Source: Parachryseolinea silvisoli
GTDB lineage: Bacteria > Bacteroidota > Bacteroidia > Cytophagales > Cyclobacteriaceae
Assembly (NCBI RefSeq): GCF_021190955.1
Contig: NZ_JAIOAO010000001.1
Location: forward strand, 496,001 to 560,000
Direction of reading: 5' to 3'
DNA length: 64,000 nt
Below are positions 42,909 to 51,701 of this stretch, in pieces. How positions within the stretch are numbered: position 1 is the stretch's first letter; every line of letters starts with the position of its first letter. The notes under the pieces are model-generated. The model was not told the origin of the DNA and made no database searches. It was given only the letters and a program-made list of their open reading frames with translations. A program made the translations under genes and the position numbers.

Positions 42909-44102
42909 ATGAAGGCCATCGACATGCAGGATTATACGTATGCGCTACCGCCCGAGCGGATCGCGCACCACCCGCTACAGCAACGCGACCAATCGAAGTT
43001 GCTGCTGTACCGGGGCGGGTCGATCCAGCACGAGGTCTTCTCTTCCCTACCCGACTACCTGCCCGCCAACACCTCGCTGTTCTTTAACGACACCAAGGTA
43101 ATCCCTGCGCGGCTGCATTTTACCAAAGACACCGGAGCCACCATTGAAGTATTCCTGCTACAGCCTGTGGCCCCGTCGCCGCTGATTGCCGAAGCCATGA
43201 CGGCCCAGGGGGCGAGCACCTGGAAGTGTACCATTGGCAACCTGAAGAAATGGGCCGAGGGCTCTGTACTGGAAAAGGATGTACACGGCGTGCCCTTGCG
43301 TGCCCGACTGCTGGACCGTACAGAAGGGTTGGTAGCGTTTGAGTGGGCAACGCCTTACGCCTTTGCTGAGATCATTCAACGCTCGGGTGAAATGCCACTG
43401 CCGCCCTACCTGAAGCGCGCGGCGGAGGCTGCAGACCGGGATCGCTATCAAACGGTGTATGCTCACCATGCGGGCGCTGTTGCGGCACCAACGGCTGGCT
43501 TGCACTTCACTCCTGCCGTGCTGGAGGCCATGCGCGCTAAAGGCATTCAAACTGACTTCCTCACGTTGCATGTCAGCGCGGGTACCTTTCAACCGGTGAA
43601 GGTTCAGCATGCTGCTGACCATACCATGCACACCGAGCAAGTGCTCGTTACTCGTCGTAACCTGGAGAATTTGTTGCAGCCGGGGCGGTTTATCGTGCCG
43701 GTGGGGACCACGTCAATGCGTACGTTGGAGAGTTTGTATTGGTATGGAGTTCGGCTGATGGCCGACGCAGAGGCGCCGTTTGTTATTACGCAGCATGATC
43801 CGTATCAGGATTATGTGTCGTTACCTTCTACTGTGGTGGCGCTGGAGCGTGTGCTGGCGCGGATGGATGCGCTGCAGACGGATACGTTAACAGGGGATAC
43901 AAGTATCTATATTATGCCAGGGTATACATTCCGGGTTTGTAAGGGATTGGTGACGAATTTTCATCAGCCGGGGTCGACGCTTATACTGCTGGTGGCGGCG
44001 TTGGTTGGAGGAGATTGGAAGCGAATTTATGATGAAGCCTTGGGGAATGGATATCGATTTTTAAGCTATGGGGATAGTTCGCTGTTATTGCCTAATGGGT
44101 AA
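42909..44102 (+). CDS. queA: tRNA preQ1(34) S-adenosylmethionine ribosyltransferase-isomerase QueA
   Basis: A 397-residue protein starting at ATG 42909 (MKAIDMQDYTYALPPERIAHHP); ATG 42924 is possible. Family motifs are TSLFFNDTKVIPARL, RSGEMPLPPYLKR, AAPTAGLHFTPAVLEAM, LHVSAGTFQPVK, VGTTSMRTLES and the C-terminal LVTNFHQPGSTLILLVAALVG. It makes epoxyqueuosine in tRNA. The last 450 bases shift from C to G/T at third positions. The gene ends beside an 11-bp tandem array. Confidence 0.95.
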   Translation: MKAIDMQDYTYALPPERIAHHPLQQRDQSKLLLYRGGSIQHEVFSSLPDYLPANTSLFFNDTKVIPARLHFTKDTGATIEVFLLQPVAPSPLIAEAMTAQGASTWKCTIGNLKKWAEGSVLEKDVHGVPLRARLLDRTEGLVAFEWATPYAFAEIIQRSGEMPLPPYLKRAAEAADRDRYQTVYAHHAGAVAAPTAGLHFTPAVLEAMRAKGIQTDFLTLHVSAGTFQPVKVQHAADHTMHTEQVLVTRRNLENLLQPGRFIVPVGTTSMRTLESLYWYGVRLMADAEAPFVITQHDPYQDYVSLPSTVVALERVLARMDALQTDTLTGDTSIYIMPGYTFRVCKGLVTNFHQPGSTLILLVAALVGGDWKRIYDEALGNGYRFLSYGDSSLLLPNG

Positions 44103-44138
44103 ACCGTTCCCTTCCGCAACTTTCATTTTACTATAGTC

Positions 44139-44215
44139 ACTATAAGCTTACTATAAGTCAACCATAGGTATGGTATAGGTATGCCATGGGTATGGTGGTA
44201 GCTTTGGTATAGGCA
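44139..44215. repeat. Seven-unit degenerate 11-bp tandem array, ATAGGTAT core
   Basis: Seven consecutive 11-base units begin at 44139 and repeat every 11 bases. Most carry ATA or ATG at the fourth position and end in GGTAT, CTT or similar (for example ACTATAAGCTT, GGTATAGGTAT, GCCATGGGTAT). The array fills the gap between convergent queA and the glycosyltransferase gene. It is degenerate in sequence but strict in period. Confidence 0.65.
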
Positions 44216-44222
44216 TGAGCCA

Positions 44223-45551
44223 TCATTTATGGTTTCCTGTTCCAGGTTCCAACATGGCTGCTACGCTGCGGGCCAGCTCTTTCCGCGAATACAGTAAATG
44301 GCCATTGCCTGTAGCTGCTTTTAGCTCACCCTGCTGCCAGTGACGGAAGACATTCAGAATGAAAGCCTTGATCGCCGCAGGATTTTTGTCATCAATCATC
44401 GCTCCCGCGCCGGTGGCATTCAGCATCACGGCCGCATCACCATGCTCAGGACCAACGCCCAGTACAGGCAGCCCCGTAGCCAGGTATTCAAACAGCTTGC
44501 CCGGCAAATAGCCTTCTGCGTCTTTATATCCTGTTAGCACGACGAGCAATAACGATGACTGCCCATAAAGGCTCATCAGCTCTTTGTGTGGCACGTTGCC
44601 CATGAATAATGATATACCGGACAGTACCGGATCAGCGGTAACAAACGCCCGAAACTGCGGATGTACCTCACCGGTAAACTCGATACGCACACGCTCGCGA
44701 AAGACCGCATCTTCTTCCATCAGCACCTTCACGGCTTGCATGAAGGGACGTGGATTATTCTTTTCATTGATGATCCCGACGTGTCGGATCACGAAGTTTT
44801 CTGTCGGTCGAACCTGTACTTCGCGGAAGTCGTCAGTATCAAAACCGTTGGTGAGCAATTGCACGCGGCGCTGGCCGAGGTGCTCGAACTGGCGCACGTA
44901 AAAAGGCGTGACGGTAATCACCTTGTCAGCTTCTTTCAATACACAGCGCTCAAGACGGCGGTGCTGGTTACGGGCGAAGCTTCCGGACATCAGGCTGTCG
45001 AGCAGGCCCCATTCACTCCATGGGTCGCGGAAGTCGGCGATCCAGGTTAGGTTGGGGTTCTTGCGTTTGAGGCGACGGCCGATCAGGTGCATGCTGTGCG
45101 GCGGGCCGGTGGTGATGATGGTCGGGATGTTGTGCTCTTTCAGGTATTTATGAAGGTAGCGCGCGGCGGGGCGCACCCAAAATATACGTGGGTCGGGAAT
45201 GAGCATGTTGCCGCGTACCCATGTGCTGATCTTTTGGAACAGCGACCTGGGGCCAGCCGATGCCACGAGGTCAGTGGGCCTGGCGGATTTCTTGCGGCCA
45301 AACCAGCCCGACATTTTGAAGAAAGCATCGTACGGTTCCCAGATGGGAAGCTTGATCACCTCGGCTTCGGGCGGCACGTCTTTAAGCAACGACTCATCGC
45401 GAATGGCAAAGGCCGGGTTCTCGGGTGTGAACACATAGGGTTTGCAGCCGAATTGCGGCAGGTATTTTACCAGCTTGAGCCAGCGCTGTACACCACTGCC
45501 TCCGCTCGGAGGCCAGTAATAGGTAATGATGAGTACTTTCTTTTCGGTCAC
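44223..45551 (-). CDS. Glycosyltransferase family 4-like protein
   Basis: A 442-residue GT-B-fold protein. The N-terminus has VLIITYYWPPSGGSGVQRWLKLVKYLPQFG (Gly-rich acceptor loop) and WIADFRDPWSEW. The C-terminal half has VLTGYKDAEGYLPGKLFEYLATGLPVLG, the family sugar-donor loop with E and P. It is typical of exopolysaccharide or lipopolysaccharide transferases, though no other glycan gene is adjacent. The donor sugar is unknown. It follows miaA by 26 bp on the same strand and is convergent with queA. Confidence 0.8.
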   Translation of the reverse strand: MTEKKVLIITYYWPPSGGSGVQRWLKLVKYLPQFGCKPYVFTPENPAFAIRDESLLKDVPPEAEVIKLPIWEPYDAFFKMSGWFGRKKSARPTDLVASAGPRSLFQKISTWVRGNMLIPDPRIFWVRPAARYLHKYLKEHNIPTIITTGPPHSMHLIGRRLKRKNPNLTWIADFRDPWSEWGLLDSLMSGSFARNQHRRLERCVLKEADKVITVTPFYVRQFEHLGQRRVQLLTNGFDTDDFREVQVRPTENFVIRHVGIINEKNNPRPFMQAVKVLMEEDAVFRERVRIEFTGEVHPQFRAFVTADPVLSGISLFMGNVPHKELMSLYGQSSLLLVVLTGYKDAEGYLPGKLFEYLATGLPVLGVGPEHGDAAVMLNATGAGAMIDDKNPAAIKAFILNVFRHWQQGELKAATGNGHLLYSRKELARSVAAMLEPGTGNHK

Positions 45552-45577
45552 GGTATATGGGCTTCTTCGTCTCTTGC

Positions 45578-46501
45578 TTATACGGCCGCGGGGGCCATGG
45601 CTTGTTCTACATCGTGCAGAATACTGTCGAATTCAAACGGGCTATACCAACGCATGGCTTCGTCGCGCTGGAACCATGTCAGCTGCCTTTTGGCGTAGCG
45701 CCGGGAGTTGCGTTTCAGCAACCGGATGGCTTCGTCGCGGTCGTATTGGCCATCCATCCAGTCGAAAATCTCCTGGTAACCCACGGTCTGCAACGCGTTG
45801 TGTGCGCGGAATGGATACAATGCTCGTGCCTCCTCAAAGAGACCGGCGTCGATCATGGCGTCCATACGGGCGTCGATGCGGGCGTAGAGCTGTTCGCGTG
45901 GCAATGTAAGGCCCACCCGGTGTACGTGGAAGGGCAACGCGTGTTGCCGTTGCGTACGAAAAGCGGCGATGGACTGACCCGTGCCGCGCTTTACCTCCAG
46001 CGCGCGGATGAGGCGGTGGGGGTTGTGACGGTCGATGGTGGCCAGCAATGCGGGGTCTTCCTCCTCCATGCGCGCTTGTAACCAGCCGATCCCCTGGGTC
46101 TCGAATTGCGCTACGAGCTCGGCCCGGATAGATTCGGGCACCTCGGGGATGTCGTCAAATCCTTCCAGCACGGCTTTGATGTACAGGCCGGAGCCACCGC
46201 AGAGCACCAGTACATTGTGCTCGCGGAACAGGGTGTCGATCAGCGCCAGTGCGTCGCGACCATATTGGGCGGCGTCGCAGGCCGTCTCGATCGAGTGGCT
46301 GTCGACAAAATAATGGCGCACCTGCGCCTGCTCTTCGGGTGTGGGCTTGGCGGTGCCGATGGTCATTTCGCGAAACAGCTGACGGGAGTCTGCCGAGATC
46401 ACCACGGTGTGGAAATGTTTTGCCACAGCAATAGCGACCGCCGTTTTTCCGACGGCAGTAGGCCCGGCGACCACAATCAGATGCTTGTTTTCCTGCTTCA
46501 A
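45578..46501 (-). CDS. miaA: tRNA dimethylallyltransferase MiaA
   Basis: A 307-residue protein. The P-loop is GPTAVGKT (about 13-20), then SADSRQLFREMTIGTAKP, the family HYFVDSHSIE, and NPHRLIRALEVKRGTG. Tail motifs are TVGYQEIFDWMDG and RRYAKRQLTWFQRDEAMRWY. It adds dimethylallyl to A37 of UNN-reading tRNAs. The start is TTG 46501 (reads MKQENKHLIVV). It lies upstream of the glycosyltransferase on the minus strand, with t6A and queuosine genes also in this window. Confidence 0.94.
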   Translation of the reverse strand: MKQENKHLIVVAGPTAVGKTAVAIAVAKHFHTVVISADSRQLFREMTIGTAKPTPEEQAQVRHYFVDSHSIETACDAAQYGRDALALIDTLFREHNVLVLCGGSGLYIKAVLEGFDDIPEVPESIRAELVAQFETQGIGWLQARMEEEDPALLATIDRHNPHRLIRALEVKRGTGQSIAAFRTQRQHALPFHVHRVGLTLPREQLYARIDARMDAMIDAGLFEEARALYPFRAHNALQTVGYQEIFDWMDGQYDRDEAIRLLKRNSRRYAKRQLTWFQRDEAMRWYSPFEFDSILHDVEQAMAPAAV

Positions 46502-46616
46502 GCCCGCAAATTACGCAATAAAACCAAGCCATCGCGTGTATGGCCAGGCGCTTCTGCGGGCGCGCCACTTCGACTTAAAATGCTTATCTTGCCCCCTGGA
46601 ACAGACAACAACCGCG

Positions 46617-46967
46617 ATGATCAAATACACAACCCAGTTTCTGCTAAAAGTTGAAGAGATGGTGACTGAGTCTGACTATACCCTGCGTTATGAGAAGGGC
46701 AATTTCAAGTCGGGCTACTGCGTGCTGAAAGACCAGAAGATCATGATCGTGAATAAGTTCTTTACCACAGAAGGAAAGATCAACGCCCTGCTCGATATCC
46801 TGAAAAATACAGTCCTCGATCCGACGAAGTTCTCCGATAAAAGCCGCAAGCTGCATGAGGAGCTGAACTTGCCACAAGCGCAGGCACAGCCAACTCCGGA
46901 GGAAACCCCGGAAGGCGAGCCGCAGGCGCAAACTTCCGAGGGAGAACAACAGACCACTGCCGCTTGA
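46617..46967 (+). CDS. Conserved hypothetical protein, acidic-tailed
   Basis: A 116-residue protein starting at ATG 46617. It has a beta/helix core (YTLRYEKGNFKSGYCVLKDQKIMIVNKFF) followed by INALLDILKN and a low-complexity, Pro/Glu/Gln-rich tail. No membrane segment or catalytic motif is seen. Its stop overlaps the start codon of the MBL hydrolase by 4 bp, so the two are translated together. Function is unknown. Confidence 0.65.
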   Translation: MIKYTTQFLLKVEEMVTESDYTLRYEKGNFKSGYCVLKDQKIMIVNKFFTTEGKINALLDILKNTVLDPTKFSDKSRKLHEELNLPQAQAQPTPEETPEGEPQAQTSEGEQQTTAA

Positions 46968-47731
46968 AAATAACGTTTCTAGGCACCGGCACTTCACAGG
47001 GTGTACCCGTGATCGGCTGTACGTGTGACGTATGCCGCTCGCTGGACTACCGTGATAAGCGCTTGCGCACGGCCCTGCACATCGCCGTCGATGGTCAGAG
47101 CCTGGTGGTCGACACGGGGCCTGACTTTCGCCAGCAGATGCTGCGTGAGTATATCGAGCGCCTCGATGCCGTGCTCTTCACGCACGCTCACCGCGACCAC
47201 ACTGCCGGCCTGGACGACGTACGGGCTTATAATTTTTTACAAAACATGGACATGCCGGTATACGGCTCACAGGCTACGCTCGACCAGCTTGCCGTGGAGT
47301 ATGCCTACGCTCTTTCCGGCCCGGCTTACCCCGGGATACCACGCCTCACGCTGCTGCCCATTAATGAAGATGCCTTTACCGTTAACGGCATCTCTATTCT
47401 GCCGTTGCCTGTCATGCACTTGCGCATGCCGGTGTTTGGTTTTCGCATCGGCAACTTCAGCTATATAACGGACGCCAACTATATACCCGAAGAGACCTTC
47501 GAACGCCTCCAGGGCACGGAAGTACTTGTACTGAATGCGTTGCAGCGCGAACACCATATATCGCACTTCAACCTGGGCGAAGCATTGGAAACGATTCAAC
47601 GCATCGCACCCAGACAAACGTACCTGACGCACATCAGCCACAAGCTGGGACTCCATAGCGCGGTCCAGCACGAGCTGCCTGCTACGGTAGCACTGGCCTA
47701 CGACGGTCTTCAAGTGGATATTGGTTCGTAA
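46964..47731 (+). CDS. MBL-fold metallo-hydrolase, PhnP-like
   Basis: A 255-residue metallo-beta-lactamase-fold protein. The zinc motif is THAHRDHTAGLDD (His74, His76, Asp78, His79), an extra His is in LPVMHLRMPV, and the last is in YLTHISHKLG. Cysteines in IGCTCDVCRS at about 18-24 match the PhnP-like branch, which binds an extra zinc and cleaves cyclic phosphodiesters. The start is TTG 46964, in overlap with the previous gene's stop codon. The true substrate is not known. Confidence 0.85.
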   Translation: MKITFLGTGTSQGVPVIGCTCDVCRSLDYRDKRLRTALHIAVDGQSLVVDTGPDFRQQMLREYIERLDAVLFTHAHRDHTAGLDDVRAYNFLQNMDMPVYGSQATLDQLAVEYAYALSGPAYPGIPRLTLLPINEDAFTVNGISILPLPVMHLRMPVFGFRIGNFSYITDANYIPEETFERLQGTEVLVLNALQREHHISHFNLGEALETIQRIAPRQTYLTHISHKLGLHSAVQHELPATVALAYDGLQVDIGS

Positions 47732-47761
47732 GCCGATACCTGTCATTTTTATTCTACATCG

Positions 47762-49324
47762 GTGCACAACAATTATTACTTTCTCCGTCCGCTCAGTCAT
47801 TCCCTCGACACGCTCATGCGTGGTACGGTAATATCGGAGTGCTTTAGCCAAAACAAAGACGAGCTCATCATTCGGTTCGAAACCCTTACCGAACCTTTCT
47901 TTATCAAGGCCAGCCTGGAACCCGCGTTTTCATGTTTGGCGTTCCCCACGAATTTTCATCGCGCACGCAAAAACAGTGTAGACCTCTTTCCGATACTGAT
48001 CGGCCAACGCGTTGCATCCGTACGGTGCATTGAAAATGAACGCAGCATTGCGCTCACGCTGAGCAACAATCTGACGTTATTATTTAAAATGCACGCCAAC
48101 CGTTCGAACGTATTGTTGTTTGAGCACAACGCCGTGATCGCGCTCTTCCGGAACAATTTGCCCGCCGACGAAGGGTTGGACCTTTCGACAATCGACCGCA
48201 CCATTGATTGGTCGTACGAAGCCTTTATACAACACCCGGACAATCCAGGGGCGCTCTATTTTACATTTGGAAAAGTTACCTGGAAGTACCTCGCCCGGCA
48301 AGGTTTCGATACACAACCGCCCGCTGTACGTTGGCAAATGATCCAGGATGTACGCGCGTTGCTGGATACGCCGGTATACCGCATTGCCGAGGCTAATGGC
48401 ACGGTATATCTCTCGTTATTACCTGTACCCGCTGTCGTGCGCGAGTTTACCAATCCACTCGAGGCCATTAATGAGTTCTTTTACACATACACGCATCAGG
48501 CGGCGTTTGTACGCGAGCGGCAAGCGGCTATCGCTTCCTTACGTGAAAAGCTGAAAGGCAGCGAGAACTATTATCAGAAAACTTTCGAGAAGCTCGCCGA
48601 AGTAGAGCGCGACACGAATTATAAAACATGGGCTGATCTGATCATGGCCTATATGCACACATTACATCCCGGACAGGAAACCGTCACATTGCCCGACTTC
48701 TACAACGATCAGAACACGGTTACCATCAAGTTAAAAAAGGACCTGTCACCACAAAAGAACGCGGAGGCTTTTTACCGTAAGGCCAAGAACCAGCACATCG
48801 AAATACAACGACTGCAACAGTCGCTCGAGATCAAAGAAAAAGAAATGGCAACGCTTAGGCGGGAGATTGAAGTGCTCGAGGCTTCAACCGACTTGAAGGC
48901 CCTGCGCGGCGAGATCGGTAAGAACCCACTGTTTGCCGTCAAAGAAAAGCAGGCTGCCCCCCTGCCCTACCATGAGTTCGAGCACAAGGGCTTTAGAATC
49001 TGGGTGGGCCGCAACGCGCAGAGCAACGACGTGCTCACGCTACGGTACGGCTACAAGGAAGACCTCTGGCTGCACGCCAAAGACGTGCCCGGTTCGCACG
49101 TGTTGATTAAACACCAGGCAAACAAACCCTTTCCCAAAGATGTGATCGAGCGCGCCGCAGAACTGGCGGCGTATAACTCCAAACGAAAGACGGAAACACT
49201 GTGCCCTGTTATCGTCACACCGCGCAAGTATGTACGCAAGCGTAAGGGTGATCCTGCCGGAGCAGTAGTCGTAGAACGTGAAGAGGTCATTTTGGTTGTG
49301 CCTCGCTTGGACGCTACACCCTGA
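47762..49324 (+). CDS. rqcH: NFACT protein of ribosome quality control, RqcH-like
   Basis: A 520-residue protein from a GTG at 47762. An N-terminal NFACT-N domain (about 1-180) leads to a helix-hairpin region and a coiled-coil arm rich in Lys/Glu (about 240-390, with KNQHIEIQRLQQSLEIKEKE). The C-terminal NFACT-R domain starts near WVGRNAQSNDVLTLRYG and has LWLHAKDVPGSH. RqcH binds stalled large ribosomal subunits and adds Ala tails. It ends at a bidirectional hairpin shared with the convergent pyruvate kinase gene. Confidence 0.88.
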   Translation: MHNNYYFLRPLSHSLDTLMRGTVISECFSQNKDELIIRFETLTEPFFIKASLEPAFSCLAFPTNFHRARKNSVDLFPILIGQRVASVRCIENERSIALTLSNNLTLLFKMHANRSNVLLFEHNAVIALFRNNLPADEGLDLSTIDRTIDWSYEAFIQHPDNPGALYFTFGKVTWKYLARQGFDTQPPAVRWQMIQDVRALLDTPVYRIAEANGTVYLSLLPVPAVVREFTNPLEAINEFFYTYTHQAAFVRERQAAIASLREKLKGSENYYQKTFEKLAEVERDTNYKTWADLIMAYMHTLHPGQETVTLPDFYNDQNTVTIKLKKDLSPQKNAEAFYRKAKNQHIEIQRLQQSLEIKEKEMATLRREIEVLEASTDLKALRGEIGKNPLFAVKEKQAAPLPYHEFEHKGFRIWVGRNAQSNDVLTLRYGYKEDLWLHAKDVPGSHVLIKHQANKPFPKDVIERAAELAAYNSKRKTETLCPVIVTPRKYVRKRKGDPAGAVVVEREEVILVVPRLDATP

Positions 49325-49329
49325 TATGA

Positions 49330-49359
49330 AAAGAGGCTACCGTATCCGGCAGCCTCTTT
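49330..49359. terminator. Bidirectional terminator between rqcH and pyk
   Basis: AAAGAGGCT and AGCCTCTTT form a perfect 9-bp stem around a 12-base loop. TATATTT follows on the plus strand, and TTTCATATC follows on the minus strand. It serves both convergent genes. Confidence 0.8.
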
Positions 49360-49391
49360 ATATTTCGTGGCAGGCAACCCTGCGTCACGGA

Positions 49392-50822
49392 TTATTTTAC
49401 AATGTTGATCTTGAGCGTGTTGGTGCGAGCTTTCTCCTGGATCGGCATGCTGGCCAATACAATGATGATGTCGCCTGTGGTCACGTGACCTTCGCGCTTC
49501 AACACTTCTTCCACGTCGGCAATGGTCTCGTCGGTTGAGTTCACCTTGTCGTAGAAGTAGGCTTGTGTTCCCCACACCAGGTTCATTTTGGTCAGGAGCG
49601 ACGCGTTGGACGTAAACACAAAGATATTAGCATTCGGACGGTAAGACGATGACTTGAAGGCTGTATAGCCTGACTGCGTCATACCGACAATGGCTTTGGC
49701 ACCTACGTCTTTGGCCAGCTTACAGGCGGCCAACACAAAATTGTCGTGAATATGCGTAGCCGAGTCTTTTTGCACTTCGCGGAAGCGGTAGTACGTGTTG
49801 GGGCTCTTTTCAACCGACGCCACGGTGCGCACCATGGAGCGGATTACTTCGATCGGGAATCGACCCGCAGCGGTCTCGGCCGACAGCATTACGGCGTCAG
49901 CACCATCCATCACGGCGTTGGCCACGTCGTTGGTTTCCGCACGTGTAGGACGTGGGTTTTCGATCATGCTTTCCATCATCTGGGTAGCGACGATCACGGG
50001 CTTGCCCACGCGGTTACACTTCTCTACCAGCATCTTTTGTACCATCGGTACTTCTTCCAGCCAGATCTCTACACCCAGGTCGCCACGGGCCACCATTACG
50101 GCGTCGGTCAGGTTAATGATCTCGTCGATGTTGCTGAGGGCTTCGGGCTTTTCGATCTTGGCAATGATGCGGGCAGAGGACTTGCGCTCGTCAAGAATTT
50201 CACGGAGTTGCTGGATATCAGAAGCTTTCCGTACAAACGACAGGGCGATCCAGTCTACGTCGTTGGCAATACCAAACTCAAGATCTTTCAAATCTTTTTC
50301 AGTCAGCGACGGGGCTGACACTTTTGTAAAGGGCAGATTGATGCCTTTGCGCGACTTGAGTGGGCCGCCATAGACAACCTCTGTTATAACGTCTCCACCG
50401 CGTACTTCTTTTACTTTCAGCTCGATCTTGCCGTCGTCTACCAGTATCGTGTCACCGGTTGCTACGTCGTTGGGGAGATTCTTGTACGAGGTGCTCACCA
50501 GCTCGCGGTTGCCCACCAGGTCACGCGTGGTAATGGTAAGCTCCTGTCCCGGTTCGATGATAATCCCGGGCTCCATTTCGTCGACGCGGATTTTGGGGCC
50601 TTGCAGGTCTTGCAGCAAAGAGACTGTCGTACCCATCTCCTTGTTAATCTCACGCACAAAGTGAATCACCTTGAGGTGATCTTCGTGCTTACCGTGTGAG
50701 AAGTTGAGGCGGAATACATCCACGCCCTCTTTCACCAACGCACGCAGCATTTCTTTTGAGTTGGAAGCAGGGCCTACAGTGGCAACAATTTTAGTCTTGT
50801 TGTACGATACTTTTTCTAACAT
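49392..50822 (-). CDS. pyk: Pyruvate kinase
   Basis: A 476-residue enzyme. The barrel has KIVATVGPASNSKEML, RLNFSHGKHEDH and the catalytic Lys in RIIAKIEKPEALSN, followed by MVARGDLGVEI and TQMMESMIENPRPTRAE. A B domain and the regulatory C-terminal domain are complete. It catalyses the last step of glycolysis. It lies downstream of the IPExxxVDY gene with 64 bp between, the common arrangement in this phylum. Confidence 0.97.
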   Translation of the reverse strand: MLEKVSYNKTKIVATVGPASNSKEMLRALVKEGVDVFRLNFSHGKHEDHLKVIHFVREINKEMGTTVSLLQDLQGPKIRVDEMEPGIIIEPGQELTITTRDLVGNRELVSTSYKNLPNDVATGDTILVDDGKIELKVKEVRGGDVITEVVYGGPLKSRKGINLPFTKVSAPSLTEKDLKDLEFGIANDVDWIALSFVRKASDIQQLREILDERKSSARIIAKIEKPEALSNIDEIINLTDAVMVARGDLGVEIWLEEVPMVQKMLVEKCNRVGKPVIVATQMMESMIENPRPTRAETNDVANAVMDGADAVMLSAETAAGRFPIEVIRSMVRTVASVEKSPNTYYRFREVQKDSATHIHDNFVLAACKLAKDVGAKAIVGMTQSGYTAFKSSSYRPNANIFVFTSNASLLTKMNLVWGTQAYFYDKVNSTDETIADVEEVLKREGHVTTGDIIIVLASMPIQEKARTNTLKINIVK

Positions 50823-50886
50823 AGGTTAAAAGGAATATTTCTCTGGATATGGTGGTACTATGAGTGCTTCAGTGTGCATCCGATAA

Positions 50887-51309
50887 TTAAAAGATAAAGT
50901 TTGATTTAGACTTCAGGCCTTCCATGGGAATGAATGCAGCGAACTGCACGGAGGATATGGACTTGATCAACTCCAGCAACTGCGGATGAGCGTACTGATC
51001 TTTCATAGCTGCCAAAATTATAAAATCGAAGTGAGGAAATTCAGGGATTAGGAAATACTTTCCCGTATCGCCATCCGAGGGGCGGTTTTTGAACAGTTTC
51101 AAACGATTGATCTGGGTTTCAAAGGCATAAAAAGAAAAGCTCCGTTCGTCGTTATTTTTGAAGCCAACGGCTAAATCGGGCTGTTTTATGAGTTGTATGT
51201 GCAGGGCCTGGTTGATCTCCCAGGCCAACTTGTAGCCTTTGGCAGCCGTGGTCAATCCCAGCAGATCGAAGTCATATTCATAGTCGATGACCAGCTTGCT
51301 TTTTTTCAT
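50887..51309 (-). CDS. IPExxxVDY family protein
   Basis: A 140-residue protein with YFLIPEFPHFDFIILAAM, the name-giving motif of this small Bacteroidota family, here with the variant HFDF. A helical N-terminus (LAWEINQALHIQL) and FAAFIPMEGLKSK near the end complete it. The function is unknown. It is found beside pyruvate kinase and acpP across the phylum, which is the case here: it is divergent from acpP and upstream of pyk. Confidence 0.88.
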   Translation of the reverse strand: MKKSKLVIDYEYDFDLLGLTTAAKGYKLAWEINQALHIQLIKQPDLAVGFKNNDERSFSFYAFETQINRLKLFKNRPSDGDTGKYFLIPEFPHFDFIILAAMKDQYAHPQLLELIKSISSVQFAAFIPMEGLKSKSNFIF

Positions 51310-51361
51310 TTTTTATACTATTGGTACTGTTTTTTACCCCCCAGGAGCGAGTTCAAAAAAG

Positions 51362-51393
51362 TTTGACAATATTGACGCAAATCTCTTTCTTTG
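51362..51393 (+). promoter_or_regulatory. Promoter of acpP-fabF
   Basis: TTTG at 51362-51365 and TTTCTTTG at 51386-51393, separated by 20 bases, fit the -33/-7 promoter well (one mismatch in the -7). The leader before the acpP ATG would be about 27 bases. Confidence 0.7.
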
Positions 51394-51424
51394 CACAGAT
51401 TTTTAAATCATAAACCTTAAAAAC

Positions 51425-51664
51425 ATGTCTGAAATTGCACAAAAAGTAAAACAGATCATCATCGAAAAACTTGGTGTTGAGGAATCTGAAGTTACTCCTG
51501 AGGCCAGCTTCACCAATGATCTGGGTGCTGACTCCCTCGATACTGTAGAGCTTATCATGGAGTTCGAAAAGGAATTCAACATCTCTATTCCAGACGATCA
51601 GGCTGAAAATATTTCCACTGTAGGCCAGGCCATTTCTTACCTGGAGCAAAACGTGAAGAAATAA
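51425..51664 (+). CDS. acpP: Acyl carrier protein
   Basis: A 79-residue acidic four-helix protein. Ser37 in [13 protein letters not shown] accepts the phosphopantetheine arm. It delivers growing acyl chains in type II fatty acid synthesis in the cytoplasm. It is first in the acpP-fabF-rnc cluster and its start follows a good promoter. No oddities. Confidence 0.97.
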   Translation: MSEIAQKVKQIIIEKLGVEESEVTPEASFTNDLGADSLDTVELIMEFEKEFNISIPDDQAENISTVGQAISYLEQNVKK

Positions 51665-51701
51665 TTGACAACAGTCTTTCTACAACCACACCCCAATCAG
51701 C

